This document shows, piece after piece, positions 29,501-42,434 of a DNA stretch of 64,000 nt. How positions within the stretch are numbered: position 1 is the first letter of the stretch; the number at the start of each line of letters is the position of its first letter. Origin of the DNA: Puffinus mauretanicus (taxonomy: Eukaryota > Chordata > Aves > Procellariiformes > Procellariidae); NCBI GenBank assembly GCA_023333565.1, contig JAJKFH010001865.1, positions 7,626,001 to 7,690,000 of the forward strand, read 5' to 3'. A model generated the notes under the pieces. That model saw nothing but the letters and a program-made list of their open reading frames with translations. It was not told where the DNA came from and did not search any database. A program made the position numbers and the translations under genes.

Positions 29501-29703
29501 ATACTGCTCTGGCAGCAATTCCCAGAGTTGCACACTACCAGAAAAAGGCACAAGGAGATATAAGGGGGATAAACTAAGCATTGCTAGCTACAAACTCCTC
29601 ATACAGGTAGCCACAAGCAATTACTCTGCATGTTGCGGTCAGAGTGTGGTGGTGCGGTCCTACCTTCCCCACCTATCAGAAATATCCAAAGTTCTCCAGA
29701 AAT

Positions 29704-29719
29704 AAAAAAAAAAAAAAAA
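29704..29719 (+). repeat. A16 homopolymer
   Basis: Sixteen A follow CCAGAAAT. The preceding 250 bp show no known SINE or retrocopy, and no flanking duplication was found. Confidence 0.85.
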
Positions 29720-31348
29720 GGAAAACTCCTATTTGTTATCTCTACAGGTGGAATCTGTGGACTATTTAATACAAAATTAATTCTACTTTTTGCGGGTGCA
29801 CGAGGATTGGTTTAGACCAAGTGCCTTATAGTGGCAGTTACCACACAATTCTACAGAGCTGGTCTCCTACTGTCAGGACAGGGGTGCACTCCACGTGTTT
29901 CTCTCATGACGCCGTCCTAATTAGTCCATTTCCACACAAGAGAAACCCCAAGTGAAATCTCCAACATTAAAGGAATCAATTTTCCTCTCTGGACGGTTTT
30001 GCCTTGTAAAAAGATGACGACAGGGTTAGAAACAGGCTAAGGCGTGAAGTACTTAGCTTTGTATTTGGCCATCAGGATGAAGGGTGGGGACCCCCCCCGA
30101 TCCCATGCTCACTCCTCAAACGGCGGTCTGCCATCCTTTCTCCAGCTGAAAAGTCTGGACTCAGCTCTCTGCAGAATGCAATTCTACAGGATTCAAGCAA
30201 AATTAGTTCCTCAGGGTATATTTTGCTATTTCTTATTTTTATTGCCATGTCTAGTCACGGAATATGATCTTATTTTGATAGGTACTGTACAAAATGAGCC
30301 ACCAAGAAAAATAGGTTCCCAGATTAGGCACTCCCAACCACTGTCTAGAGAAGGAAATTGGCTGTCTACAATAGCTAGGAAAGAAACTTGGGCACCTAAA
30401 TTAGGCACCTAAAGTTACACATGATGGGAGTATCGTTGTAGTCATGACAATTTAAGGATCTAAGTGAAGCAAGGTTTTAAGAGAGAATTACCTTTAAACA
30501 GAAGAAGGGATATATCTGTGGTGGGACCCCTAAATAACCAAGCTTTCAAGCAAACAAACCTTCTCAAAACCTCTCAAAAACAAGCAGAAAACTTCAAGAT
30601 TAGAAAACTCTCTCTGGGATTAATGCAATTATGTTAATCAATGAGACAATTCAAGAGAAATGTGTAGCTGGCACCACTGAATCTGGAGAAAACAAGATAT
30701 AATAAGGACCGATTTCTTAATAAAATCTTTTTTTTTCCCCTATCTTTTTATATTGTATCTGGCTTTTACAAAATTTAACTCCCATGCTCATCTTTTGAAG
30801 TTAGGCTGTAGCTCTCCTTTGAGGATGAAGGCTGAAAGGTCAGACACAGAGAGGTTGTTTTCTGAGAAATACTCTTCCTCTGATAATTGTTGTGTTCATT
30901 AATTTAGTTCATTCTGGGGTATAGTAGTTCTTTGGTTTCACCCACATCACATCTATGATGGTATTTAGATGACTGTAGTGTGAGTTCCTCTCTCCCCTCT
31001 TATTTGGCAGTTATAAAATAAGCCAAACGAAGGGAAAGAGCATAAAGCATCAACAAAACAGTGCTGCTCAGTTGATGGGTAGCGATCATAGTACACCAGA
31101 GACCTAGTTGTCAAGGTTTTTGTTAGTGTAATAACAAAGGAGAGTGTTAAGGAGTTTGAAGAAAAGACAAGACTACTGTCTTGAGGGAAAACTTCATACC
31201 TTACAGGAGAGTCCTTGGAGAAAGCATGAAGATACTTGCTTGAAAAAGGAGTTGCACTGAAAGCTCACACAAATGATTTCTAATTCAGAAATGAGAAAGC
31301 TACAGGGAGAGTCAGAATCAACCATGAAGGGCCTTGAAACTCAAGAAA

Positions 31349-31372
31349 TTTTTTTTCTTTTTTTTTTTTTTT
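31349..31372 (+). repeat. T-rich homopolymer tract
   Basis: This is a T run interrupted by one C. It sits inside the segment at about 31250-32100 that looks like an old unclassified repeat. Confidence 0.8.
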
Positions 31373-34300
31373 CCCAGGAGCATTTTCAATAGAACTAAAT
31401 GCAGAAAGAGTGCTTTGTAAAGTCCAGAGAAAATAACACTGAAAAGTACTGAAGTGATGGACTGGAGGTTGTATGGGTAAATCATAGACATGTTGTGCAA
31501 GGTAAATTGGCAAAACTTAAATAGACACACAAGCTCAAGCAATAGAAAGCCACAGGAAAGAAAATGAAGATTACAAGGTCAGCTCTTGTAGGTTTTAGGT
31601 TGAACTAAGTTAGTGGTCAGACATTCATGAAAAGACAGTAGAGGAAAACACACAAATTTTATTTCAGATAAAAGGAGCTCAGTTCAGTGTAAGAGAAGCA
31701 GAACTGCAAGTTGTCTCCCTGGAGCCACTAGCTGAATTTGTTTGGACTTGAGAATACTCAGGGATGAGCTACAGATAGAAAAGACTATGGTCTTGGATGT
31801 AGGATGGCCAACAAAAATTGGAGGACAGATCTGGAAAATTCTCCAAAATAATAGAGAGATAAGAGACAGAGCAAGCAAAGACAGTCATGGAAGGTAGAAT
31901 GTCATGGCACCACAGCAGGACATCAGCCAGTGACATCTGAGGCTGTTAAAGTGACTGGCAGGCATATGCAGACTGACCTTTGAACAGAAGTCATGAGCAG
32001 TTGGATGGCATTTCAATGAGAGCAAAAGGGGTAAGGTATATTCGGGAGCATGTAAGATGAAACAGGAGAAGGTAAACTCAGATAAAATTTTCAGGAAACT
32101 GGACACAAAGGAATACAGCAGTAGTTGGCTTGCTTAGTTGTTGGATGAACACACGTCCATGTAGATCCATTTCTTGATATGTAGGCTGACTCACTTACAT
32201 TTGACTTTGAATAAAGCCAAACTCTGCAGAAAATAACTTTTACAGGTGTTCTACTCAAGATAAAACCTGTGAAAACTCTCTGGAAAGTCAAGTTAGACCA
32301 AACTTTGGTATATGCTTAGGAGCGTTCGTGAGGGAGAGCAAGCCTTTCGTTGAGCCTACCTTGAATTCTGAGAAAATGAGGCAGCAGGAAAACAGTTTTA
32401 TATCTCATTTTTAAAGCTATGCACAGAATTTTCTTCATGCTCTGTTAACTGTCACAGATCAGTTATTATACATCCAAAACACATTGACCCCCTAAGCTAA
32501 TCCAGATAACTATTAGCCTTTTGATAATGCCTGAAAGTAACACCACACTGCGTTTGTAGTGCTTTCTGGTCAGGATTCTAAATTTTTGCACTGCTGCAAG
32601 TTTGTTTAAGCTTTAGATTTGGAAGCAAAGATACACAGGATTGTGTGTGTGTGGGGGGGGCAGATCTTTCTCCAGGCTGATTATTCTTTTGGCTCATGCA
32701 AACTGAAGCCAATTTGTGATAAGGCTATGAGAAATATGCTTTGCAATGAAATATACCCCACTCCCCCACCCCCATAAACTGACATGGCAAGCTATGAGAC
32801 ATTAAACATGCTAGTGTCAGTGGATCAGGCATTCCTCCTGTCCTTATTAAGAGCAGTTCACTGGCAAATCTGGCTCAGGTTTTATGTTGAGACTTGCTTT
32901 AAAGGAAAGGGACACTATATAGCAAATAACATGGAGCCAGACCACCCATGATAATACAAAGTGAGGACAGCAGGTGTCTTTGGTACCCCCAGGCACCTAT
33001 CAGCTCCAAGCTGTGGACTGTGCAGGAGAGGGCAATTGCAAAATAGATAAATTGCACCTTCAGCTGTGGGGCTGAACATGTCAAGGTCTTAAGGGTACTC
33101 CTGAACCTTCTTACTTGTAGAGCAGCAACAGAACGTCTCATCTGCCCAATCATCATCCCCTCCAGAGGCAGAGGGGAATCAGGGAACCAGTGTCTGGGTC
33201 GATAATTAGTTTGCTAACCAACAGCTGTACAGCGTAGCCGATCCCCTTGTAGTGAATCAAGATATATGGGGGACTGGAGTACAGTGCCAGCATTTTTATA
33301 TGCTCTTGCCTTTTTTGCTTCATATCCCTTTCTTAGCCACTGTCAAACTGCTGAATCACAGTACAGATCCAATATCCAAAAAGTCTGTCTTGGTTATCTC
33401 TTGTTTTCAGTGTCTTTTTATTGGCCAACTCCATGGTCAGAAATGTTCACAACACAGATGTATGGACTTGCATATATTAACTAGATCTTTTTGTGGTGTG
33501 ATCAGTGTGTCTGCCACCAGAATGGCAGTTCCAATGGCAAATGTGTAAATAAATCACGATAATTAGTTAATTCAGGAATTTTGTGGCCCATCAATAGAAA
33601 TCTTCATGCTGTTGCTACTGCTGAAAACAAATTAAGAATAACCATGTGCAGTTATTAACAATTTGTTCTAGCACAGAATCGCAAATAATTATTACCCCTC
33701 TCTTCCCCAGACAAACCACCTTAGCAAAAGCTTTGTTATGGCCTATTCATAGGTAGTTTAAACAATATTATTACTATTACAGTATTCTCAGAAAGGTAAA
33801 AGTGCCATCCACAGTGTTCAGGGAAAACAAAAGGGCTCAACTGTTGCTAGCGTGGCAATGCAAGTAGGATCAGAAGAAAATAAAAATCTCAAGACCAAAT
33901 TGCTTTTGATTGCTTTTGTGCAAGTTGAAGAGGAAATATTACGAGAGCCTAAGAGGCGTTTTCTTTAATGCACTATCCAGAAACGTTATTTCACCTGACA
34001 GTCATTCACAAGATTCCTACCAGCTAAATATTTTGCAGATAGAGTTAAATTGACAGAGGTTTCAAACACATTTGGATTCTGCCTATGCAGCCTGGGAAAG
34101 GAATTTTCCACTTTGTACTGCTGAGAAAAATGTAGACGCTGTAGGCTATGGTATCATGTTCAGAGGAACAAGGTCGGTAGGATAGGGCATTAGGCACTAT
34201 TATACTCTAGGGAAGGAAGAGCAGACAGGGGCACAATGGAAGCGCTTGATTATATTTTAAATGGGAATAGTTCCAAGGATAGGAAAGCCTGTGGTGCTTG

Positions 34301-35639
34301 TAAAGGATTAAGCAAGGTAATGTGCTTTTTAAGAAGACATAAAGAGGTATGTAATGTGATATGTTTAAGCCTAAATGATTTTTCTTGGAGTCCTCAATGA
34401 ATGTTTAAGCAGGCATGACTCAGGCCTCTGTAAATCCTCTCCAAATAAATAACTTCCGTGAAATAGAGATTCCTTTGACAGAATGAGATGCATATTTCAT
34501 AACCTATGCAAAAAAAGGAAAATCAATGAGATACACAAAATAATAAAGAAAAAAAGAAAATAAAAGTGAATATTCTCCAGAATAATCTAAACATATATAG
34601 GAATACAGCTACCTCCCCTTCCATTTTGATTTGAAAGAGCAGGAAGACAAACAACTGAATACTTCCCTACCTTCAATTCAGATCTTCAACTGCTTTTTGT
34701 TGCCTTTTGAGAAAGGAAGAGACAATATGTGGCAGAAAATATCTAAAGTGCCTGCACTTTTCAGGCTGTCTCCTGTTTGAGGTATTTAAAAGTCTGCTCT
34801 CCCTTCAGGGTAAATCTACCCAGCTGCTTTCTAACCAGATCTCATGGTGTATATAGCTGTTCACTATGGATGGAATAGGAGCATACACAGTGATACATAT
34901 GCACCTCATTTATGAGAAGAGCAGGACCAATAAATATCAAAACCTGAAAACTTACAACGGCATGATCTTCCCATCTTATTTCTTTTGCCTGCCCTGCCCT
35001 CCTGCCAGGAAAAGCAGGTCAAAGTGGTAGATTGCCTGATGCAAAATGGGACTATGCAATCATTGTCATTTGGCTGTATTGTATTTTCACTCACACAGGT
35101 GCCATTCCCCATGAAGTCACTGGTACAGCAAGCATGCAGTCCTGCTGAGCAAGCGGGATGATGCGATGAGTAAATCAGCGGTTGATCCCCCTGCCCTTCC
35201 CTCTGTTTATGTATACATTAGTATTAAACTGCTACTTTCCTCAAAATAAAAAGAGCGCCAGCTCCACTGTAATTTGCAGAATAAAAGCAAGACAAAACTA
35301 AAGGACTTTTAAGATATAACAAACATGTTTCACAAAGCCTCTTCTGCAATGGCTACTTGCAAACCCTATTTAACCTTGGAGAGGGTGCAGCAGGGAGTGT
35401 TGTTAAAGAAGAACCTGTCCACCACGTCCATAACATCCTTCCTGCACATGGTGGACCCTCCTATCACAGTCACTTCATGGTCATTAGGCAGCCTAGTGGA
35501 AATCCCCTTCCCTGTACCTGTTTGGAAGCACTCAATAAGTCTCAGCCTTCACTTGGCACTCCAGGAATGTGTGCCGAGGTAACAGCCTCGGAGAGCTTGG
35601 ACAAGCTGCTATTCAGTCATGCTTTAGTGCTGATTAATG

Positions 35640-35705
35640 GTAGAAACAAAATGAAGCACAGAGGGAGACCTGTTGGCTTAGCTTGTCCAGGGTTATAATC
35701 TGGTT
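35640..35705 (+). repeat. Possible MIR-like/SINE core relic
   Basis: AAAATGAAGCACAGAGGGAG followed by GCTTGTCCAGGGTTATAA resembles the core of MIR-type SINEs (an AACTGAGGCACAGAGAGG...CTTGCCCAGGGTCA pattern). The match is partial and by eye only. Birds keep some MIR-like or core-SINE relics, so this is possible but weak. Confidence 0.25.
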
Positions 35706-37730
35706 GAGTTAATAGTGCTGATGCGGCCAGTTAAATTAGTTCAAGACCCTGAAGAACATTACGAAGTATATAAATAGGCCAAGGGGACCCATTAATTCTT
35801 TCCTCTGAAATGTTTTCATTTTTTGGAAGTATTTTACAGAGATTATAATCTCTGCCTCTTATCAGTTACCTTTTTAAATATTAATTTTCCTTGCCTAAAA
35901 CTAGCTTTTAACATCACATTCTTCATCCAGCTTTTTTCCCGAACAGGCCAAATACAATCTTCTGTGTGAACAGCAACTGGCAAATAATCTTTTTCTGTGT
36001 CATTTCTTCCTGTAAGGTGAAAGAAGGGGAGAAACTGCATACACATAGGTGGATATGTATGTTCATTAGAATCGGGCCTGAGCCCTTTGGTATTTTAAAA
36101 TTGGAGGGTGGTTGGCTTGCTCACATGCTGCAACTTGTTTTTTCAACACTATAATTTGCAAGTGCTTGTTCCTGGGAAGCAGAGGCATGGGAAATTAAAG
36201 AACCCAGATATTTCTGGTTTTGTAGATTTTAAGACAACAACTGCCATGTTTCCAGGAATGAGAAATCAAAGGCTGTAATCTGGAATTACCTGCCAGCATG
36301 ATACACTGGTTGTTTTTTTTCAGCTAAAAGCCATTAGTCAACACAGCTGTGTTTGACGTGCTCTGGTTTTTGATTCTTCTGAAACCTTTAGTATAACTTG
36401 GGAAGGCAAACCAGAAGGAGGGCAGGTTTTTTTTTTATACAAAATGCAAAACCCAGCTTTATCAGCCCCTTACAAACTGAGCTAAAATATGTTTTCTCAA
36501 AAAAAGCAATTTCCTCTAGTCAATAAATCTTCAGACTGTCTTTTTTTTCCTTGCCTTTTCAGCTTATGACTTTTTCTAAAGGGTTTTCAAAAGTGCAGTT
36601 CCCCAGGGCCTCTCTTGCCTCTTCTTTCTCGCTGTTTAGTCCTTCAGAGGAGAAAATATGATCTCAGTTATACAAAGGGTGGATCAGTGATTTTTAAAAC
36701 TCTAAAGAATATTTGTTATTTTGTGTTTCTTTTATTATCAAGAGATCACCAGTGATTTCATAATTCTTTTTAACATACTCTTTCTCTAACATGTTTGTAT
36801 CCAGTGTGAAAACACCAGAAATTACAGGTTTTCCTGGCAAATGAATTTTGGTGGAGACAAAAGGCAGAGTTTGCCTGGATTTTTAGAAGTCTCTAAACCA
36901 AGCTTAAAACAAGTGAACACACAACTTCATGGATATTTGCTCTAATTAATATTCAAATTTTGAAGTTTAAAATAAAATCTATAAAATATGATATTTCTCA
37001 GATTTGATTTAAAACTCTAAATGTGAAGATACAATGGTAGGGATAAAGTTTGTATACAGTCACTCATTAACCCATATTCAGTCTCATACTGAACCCTTTC
37101 ATGTACTACTGTTCTTATAAAAGCTGTAGCTGTCAACCAAAAAACATGGGAGGGAACTGTTGCTTTCACAAATGTACCTACAAAAATTGACTCCTGCTCT
37201 CAAAGTATTTTTCCACTGCTAAACTCACTATAGAAGGTGGCTGTGAGACTCATATTTAAAGCCAGATCATCTTTTTCTGCCCGCCTCTCTCAAAACATAC
37301 ATGAATCAGAGCTACAACTGAAAGCCAAGGTTTTCAGCGTCAGGAATGTATAAAAATAAGTTAATCAATGTCTTGTATTCAAGGTGCTTTAAGTTTTGTA
37401 CATACATTGCCACATCTTCTGGGGTTATAAGTCCAGTGATCCTATTCCCATTTTGCATCCTGACAAATGCATTCATTTCTCATACCTATAAATCCTTTTC
37501 AGAGCAAACACTCTAGGTACTTACACTTTAAAATGTGGTTGAAAACAAGCTACATAGCTGAGAAGTCCCAATCCTCCGTGCCGATGCAATGGGCTTGCAG
37601 AAATTGGTACCAAGCATGATCATTATCTGGGTGCAAATGCACTCCTTATAGTCAAAAGCAACAACTAAGCAAATGTGGTGTTACAGCAGAGCATCTCCAA
37701 TGGGAAGCAAAAAGTAAGTCATACCAGTAC

Positions 37731-37926
37731 CTTTTGAATGCCCGCGGTTGACTCCATGACGTTGTTCTCTGAGCCGTTACTTCTGTTAATCATCCGCCAC
37801 ATTTGGGAATACATGCTGTCCCTCTCAAAAGGATTCATCCCTTTCACTCGGACGTGCTCATAGACTGCAGAGTCCAAGACAGTACCATAAGGAATATCCG
37901 TCTGCCTTGAGAGATCCTGGAGAGAC
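37731..37926 (-). CDS. GRID2: GRID2 internal exon: first part of S2 ligand-binding lobe
   Basis: This 196-bp exon follows the M3 exon. After an attaag acceptor with an upstream pyrimidine tract, its first G completes the split Gln codon. It then reads [20 protein letters not shown], continues through a region with [16 protein letters not shown] and [14 protein letters not shown], and ends AGIQK in phase 0. This is the post-M3 linker and start of the S2 half of the extracellular ligand-binding domain. The sequence is of GRID2 type; GRID1 differs strongly in this stretch as I recall it. The donor is unusual: AAG is followed by GTACTG, not GTAAGT, with a second GT (GTATGA) six bases further on. 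Several residues (for example DI for EI, VKGM for MKGL, MEST for LESQ) differ from the mammalian sequence as I remember it. It is probably human exon 13. Confidence 0.97.
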
Positions 37927-40009
37927 CTTAATTGTTGGTGAAGAAAAGAGACACAGGAGACTTGAAGCCACATTTTCAAGAGGAAGGAGCTGCAGGCAAG
38001 CAAAGGGCAACACATAGGAAGATGGCTGTCAAGCCAGTTTCTTTTGTTGTTTGTTTGGTTTTTTTTTTCTCTTTTTCTTAAAAGACAAAGTGAGACTGAA
38101 AAATTGTTTTTATGGTTTAAGACACAAGGAGGAAAATGAAATGAAAGGAAGGGACGGAAAAAATGAAAATGGGTGAAAAGACAACAATGGAAGGAGTAAG
38201 AGGATCCTGTCAAATGCCGAGAGCTCCTTTGAGCAGAGGCAAAGGAGAGAAGGGAGCATTGCAGTCCCTCCAGCCATACACAGCAAGTTCAACAGAAGTA
38301 ACCACCTACGACAGTACGGTGCCACCGCACACCCTGCTGCTGGGGAGCCGGAGTGTCAGCACCTGAACTCGCTGAATCTAGCCCAAAGCACCTGGCCTGA
38401 GTACTTCTATGTGCTGCCGGGTTACACAATGAAGAGCAGCTTTTTAGTGGTATGCCTGTGCTGAACTGTGCACCCATCACACAAGGCAGTTCACATCCTA
38501 CATTATTTTCAGTAATAGGAATATTTCTGTTGTGGTTTCATGAACTGTCTTTTCATCACAGTCCATGTCATTTAGTCCAATAAATTTGCTGTACTTTACA
38601 TATTACCTAGTCTTATCCGTTCCCTATAAGCAACAAAAATTAACCAGTTTAGAATTTTCTAAAGCATCCAAATATGGTTTTGTCAACCCTCCTTTGGACT
38701 TAAAAAGCTATATTAGAACCCTTTAAAGCCTCCTTACCTCTTGGTCTTTATTTTCCTGTCCTATAGAATTGCTCTCCTGTACCTGTGTTTCTTTAATGGC
38801 ATTCATTAAAGTTTCAAAATAACTACTGCAATATGTCTAGTGCCTAAAACCCATTACAGCTTTCCTGGCACAAATTAACTTTGTATAAACTGCACAAATC
38901 TAGTGGATGACATCTAAGGACAAATCAAGGGTCTGAGTGCTGTCTTAAAGTACGCAATAGCAAATTGTAAAAGCTCATCGCAGCCACAGAAAATGCAAAC
39001 ACAAATGTAGGAAACACATAAAATTCCAAGTTGTGTTTCTGAAACATGTAAATATAGAGGCAAGTGAAAATGGCCCTACAGGGGGGAAAAAAGGAATTCT
39101 TAGGTGTTCCAGGGGTGGCACTGAAGAAAACAGTAATCAGATCTCAAAGGATATGCATGCCTCTGAACACAACACAAAGCAGGAAAAGAAGAAATCAATA
39201 GAGCTCAATGGCAAGGATTTAGAGGCTAGTTGAGTCGAAAAGAAATCCTTTGAAATTCAGACATACGGGCTTAGAAAAACATTGAACAAGAGCTAAAGTC
39301 TAAGTAGATAACATATAGCAAATATAAGAAAGGGATAAATTTAATTTTGAAGAGTAAATAACTAATGGTATTAGAAACCCCACAATCCTCTCCTCTTTCT
39401 CCAACAAGATGGCATTCCGCTTCAAGAACATAAGCATCAGGGAACCTGCAAAGAATCAGTACACATATGGGATCATCAAAGGAGAGCTGCTAGATGAAGC
39501 TTATCCTGAAACCCAGTATATTGGTCCTCTATGACAGGACTAACTGAGACATGCCCTTTTCTAGGAAGAAAAATGTAAGACTTTACTACACTAAGGTATC
39601 CGGAGAATAAATACTGCGGCTGACTTGTAATTAAAAAGTGAAAAAAAAAAAATTATCAAGTCCAGATAAACATCTATGACTTCTGAATGACTAAATATGA
39701 AATGTCTGAGCTGTTAGCAAAAATGTGAAACCTCATTATAGACAGTGTGTGAAAGGGAAACAGTAAATATTTTTAAGAGGCTCTAGTGGTAATCAGGGGA
39801 ATTACGAAAGTAAACAACTAAGATGTTATACTTAGGTTTAATAAATAAACTGAAATAAGGATTGACACAATTTTAAAGATCAGTCCTGAAGATTAGACAT
39901 AGCCACCAAGGGAAAGCAATTCAATCATCTATTACACTTTGAAATTACTAAACCCCCCCAAGACTTTCAGAAGGCCTTCATCTCATCAAACAATATACAG
40001 AAGGTGGAA

Positions 40010-41170
40010 GTATGGACACGCTACAAAGGAGGAATTTAGAAACATTCCTGGCAACTCCGGATAGCATTAGGAAAGCCAACACTCAGCTAGAGTGAATGCT
40101 CTCGAGGGACCTCAAGGGTAACAAAAACAGCTTTTGCAGAACTAAAAGGCTGAACAAGGAAAGTGTGGACCTGTGAGGGGGACAGCAGGCACAGTTAAGG
40201 CTGAGGTGCTCAGTGCCTTCTTTGCCTCACTCTTCCCCAACAAGGTCTCCCAGGTCTCTGTGACTACAGGCAGAGTTCAAGGAGGCAATGAACAACTGGC
40301 TGTAGGTGGTCAGGTAAATCCCAACCAGAAAGGCAGGGATTGATTAAGAGCACTAGACCCATAGAATTCCATGGGACCTGGCAGGTCCTGGCATCAAAGT
40401 GGGCTGAGAGAGCTGGTCAAAGTCCTTGCAAGGCTACTTGCTTTAATTTTTGAAAGATGAAGGAGATTGGAGGAGATCCCTGACCACTGGAGAAAGGAAA
40501 CGTCCAGACTATATTCAAAAAAGATAAAAAAGATGATTCATGGAATTGAGGCTGGTTATCCAACATCATGGAGTGTGTCCTCTTAGAGCACATTTCTGAG
40601 GAGAAGCTGAATGGGAACAGTCAACATTGATTTACCAAAGGTAAGTCATGCCTGACCAACCTGGTTCCCTTCTACAGTAAAATGCCTTGGTTTGTGGACA
40701 AGACCAGAGAAATGGATGTAGTTTATCTTAACTTTAGCAAGGCTTTCAATACTGTCTTCCACAATATTCTTATATCCAGATTAGGTCATTAGGTCTGGCT
40801 GGGTGGGAAACCAAATGGATAAATTCCTGGTTGGATAATCAGGCTCACAGGGTAGCTCACCTGGAGGTTGGTTACAGGTATCACAGAGGTCTAACCTGGG
40901 ACATGCCTTTACCAATAACCTGGAGGAGGTGAGTAAGCACCCTCTTGTCAAGTTTGCAGATGACATGACATTGGGGAACCAGCCGATTGCTCAAGGACAA
41001 GCTGCCATTCAGGTGGACTAGAAAGGCTGGAAGAATGGGCCGACAGGAGTGGTGTGAAATTCAGTAAGGACAAATGCAAAGCCCTGCACCTGGGGAGGAA
41101 TAACCCCCTGCAACAACCCAGGCTGGGGTGCCGCTCTGCAGAAAGGCACTCTGATAGGCAGCGGTGGGCC
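40010..41170 (+). mobile_element. Old, decayed CR1 LINE fragment
   Basis: This is an eroded CR1 relic recognised from translated blocks. They include a pre-RT region (AEVLSAFFASLFPNKVSQVS, about 40204-40262), [19 protein letters not shown] (about 40716-40772, the RT box usually read as DFSKAFDTV.HNIL), and VKFADDMTLG with FADD at 40953-40964. It is interrupted by frameshifts and deletions, and the 3' UTR and ATTCTATG tail are missing. It fades out near AACCCAGGCTGGGGTG (about 41120-41135). It is far more diverged than the two young CR1 copies. The left boundary is approximate. Confidence 0.85.
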
Positions 41171-42218
41171 TTGGTGAAAATTTCTCTCTTTCACCTTTAG
41201 GCAAAGTGTTGTGTAGAAGTAGGCGTATTACTGTTGCATTGACAATCTATCTCTCTGTCAAAAGCATCACTGATGAAAGGCTCTAGATAAATACAAGATG
41301 CTATATGCACCCATTCTGTGTTACTGCTGCTGCTGCTGCCAATGCATTTCCGTATCTCCTGGCAGTGCTCTGAAGTGCAACAGTGTCATGGTTTAACCAG
41401 TCACAGGATGCATATTGTAATGTCCTGTAATTGCTGTGTTATTTGTCATACATATTGCTAGAAAAGTATACAAAAAGTATTTACTGAGTCGCCAATTTCT
41501 AGTGACAACACCTAGCAAAATTGCAATCATTACTTTACAAGACTGTTTAGCCATATAATTTCTAATATAACAAGCAACAAAGCAGTTTTCTGAAACATTA
41601 TTGCTAACTGGTATATAAATGAGATGTGTAGCTGCTGCCACAAAACAGTATAGTTAAGAACAGCACAAAAGAAAAACAGCCCCTCTGTATATCTTGTGGC
41701 TACAAAAACAACCTTGTTATTTTCAGAAAGGCAAACCAACACAAGACACGAGCTGTTAGTCCAGAAGTGTACTACAATCAGGTATGGGAAGCGTACTACA
41801 AACAGTCTGAGAAGCAAGCAAGAGAGCCACCACACACAAAGGCATCACCAGCAGGGAAATAACAAGGAGGAGAATTATGTTGATGTCTTCAGGAAGGCAT
41901 GTTGTAGCTGCCAACTGCAGTTGGCATTAACTACGGTCTGCAGTTCTTTACTGTTTGGAGTGCTACCCTAAAACACAGGATGCCTCTCAGCTGCCCTGCT
42001 CTACATCTTTGCAGTCGTAGTGCTGCTCTATGCTGAGAAAATGATGGCGAGAGGACAAGAGCAAGACAAGTATGAGTATAAACTCTACAGATGCGCTAAA
42101 TGCTGTTGTCAGCAGTAAGCCCCAGGCTTTGGTTCACCTGACCCTATGCTGAGGAGAGAGAAAGTTTTGCAGCATCTGAGGTGTACATGTGTGTACGCTG
42201 CTGCATAGGCAAGCTGCA

Positions 42219-42434
42219 AAAATGGAAAAGACCTATCACATTAGTGACTTCATCCCCTCACACAAACATGTCAAATGGGATCATAATATATATGACCTCC
42301 TCCAGAAACTGTTTTTCATAACCTGCAACTCTGCAAACTACTGGAATGACATTCACAACCTAGCAGCCAAGGTACAGCAAAACAAAGAGAAACGACAAAC
42401 CTTGACAGAACTAATAAAATTATTAAACCATTGA
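42219..42434 (+). other. Unidentified ORF segment (about 71 codons) in the 10-kb intron
   Basis: An open frame from ATG at 42219 reads MEKTYHISDFIPSHKHVKWD, then NIYDLLQKLFFITCNSANYW, then a helical-looking charged C-terminus ending LTELIKLLNH and a stop. I recognise no family. The composition is protein-like (acidic/basic alternation, regular Leu spacing), unlike most chance ORFs here. No splice sites or start context make it a gene. It could be a fragment of an old mobile element, a retrocopy fragment, or chance. Confidence 0.2.

Noticed and set aside
29457..29720. Possible retrocopy ending in A16
   Set aside because: No recognised source gene, no polyadenylation signal at a proper distance and no flanking target duplication.
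31250..32100. Old DNA-transposon or LTR-like repeat
   Set aside because: The texture is suggestive but no terminal repeat, target duplication or coding motif could be identified. It is noted only in the intron entry.
37927..38213. Open frame extending left of the S2 exon
   Set aside because: It is intronic read-through. SLQDL begins exactly after the acceptor and completes the split codon from the M3 exon.
41321..41339. CTG triplet run as an expandable repeat
   Set aside because: It has only about five units in intron DNA, too short to be notable.
41386..41402. TGTCATGGTTTAACCAG as the end of an inverted LTR of the ERVL type
   Set aside because: Only about 15 bases match. The expected other end (inverse of TGTGCTGGTTTTGGC) was not found in the next kilobase. 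It is kept only as part of a finding about the segment.
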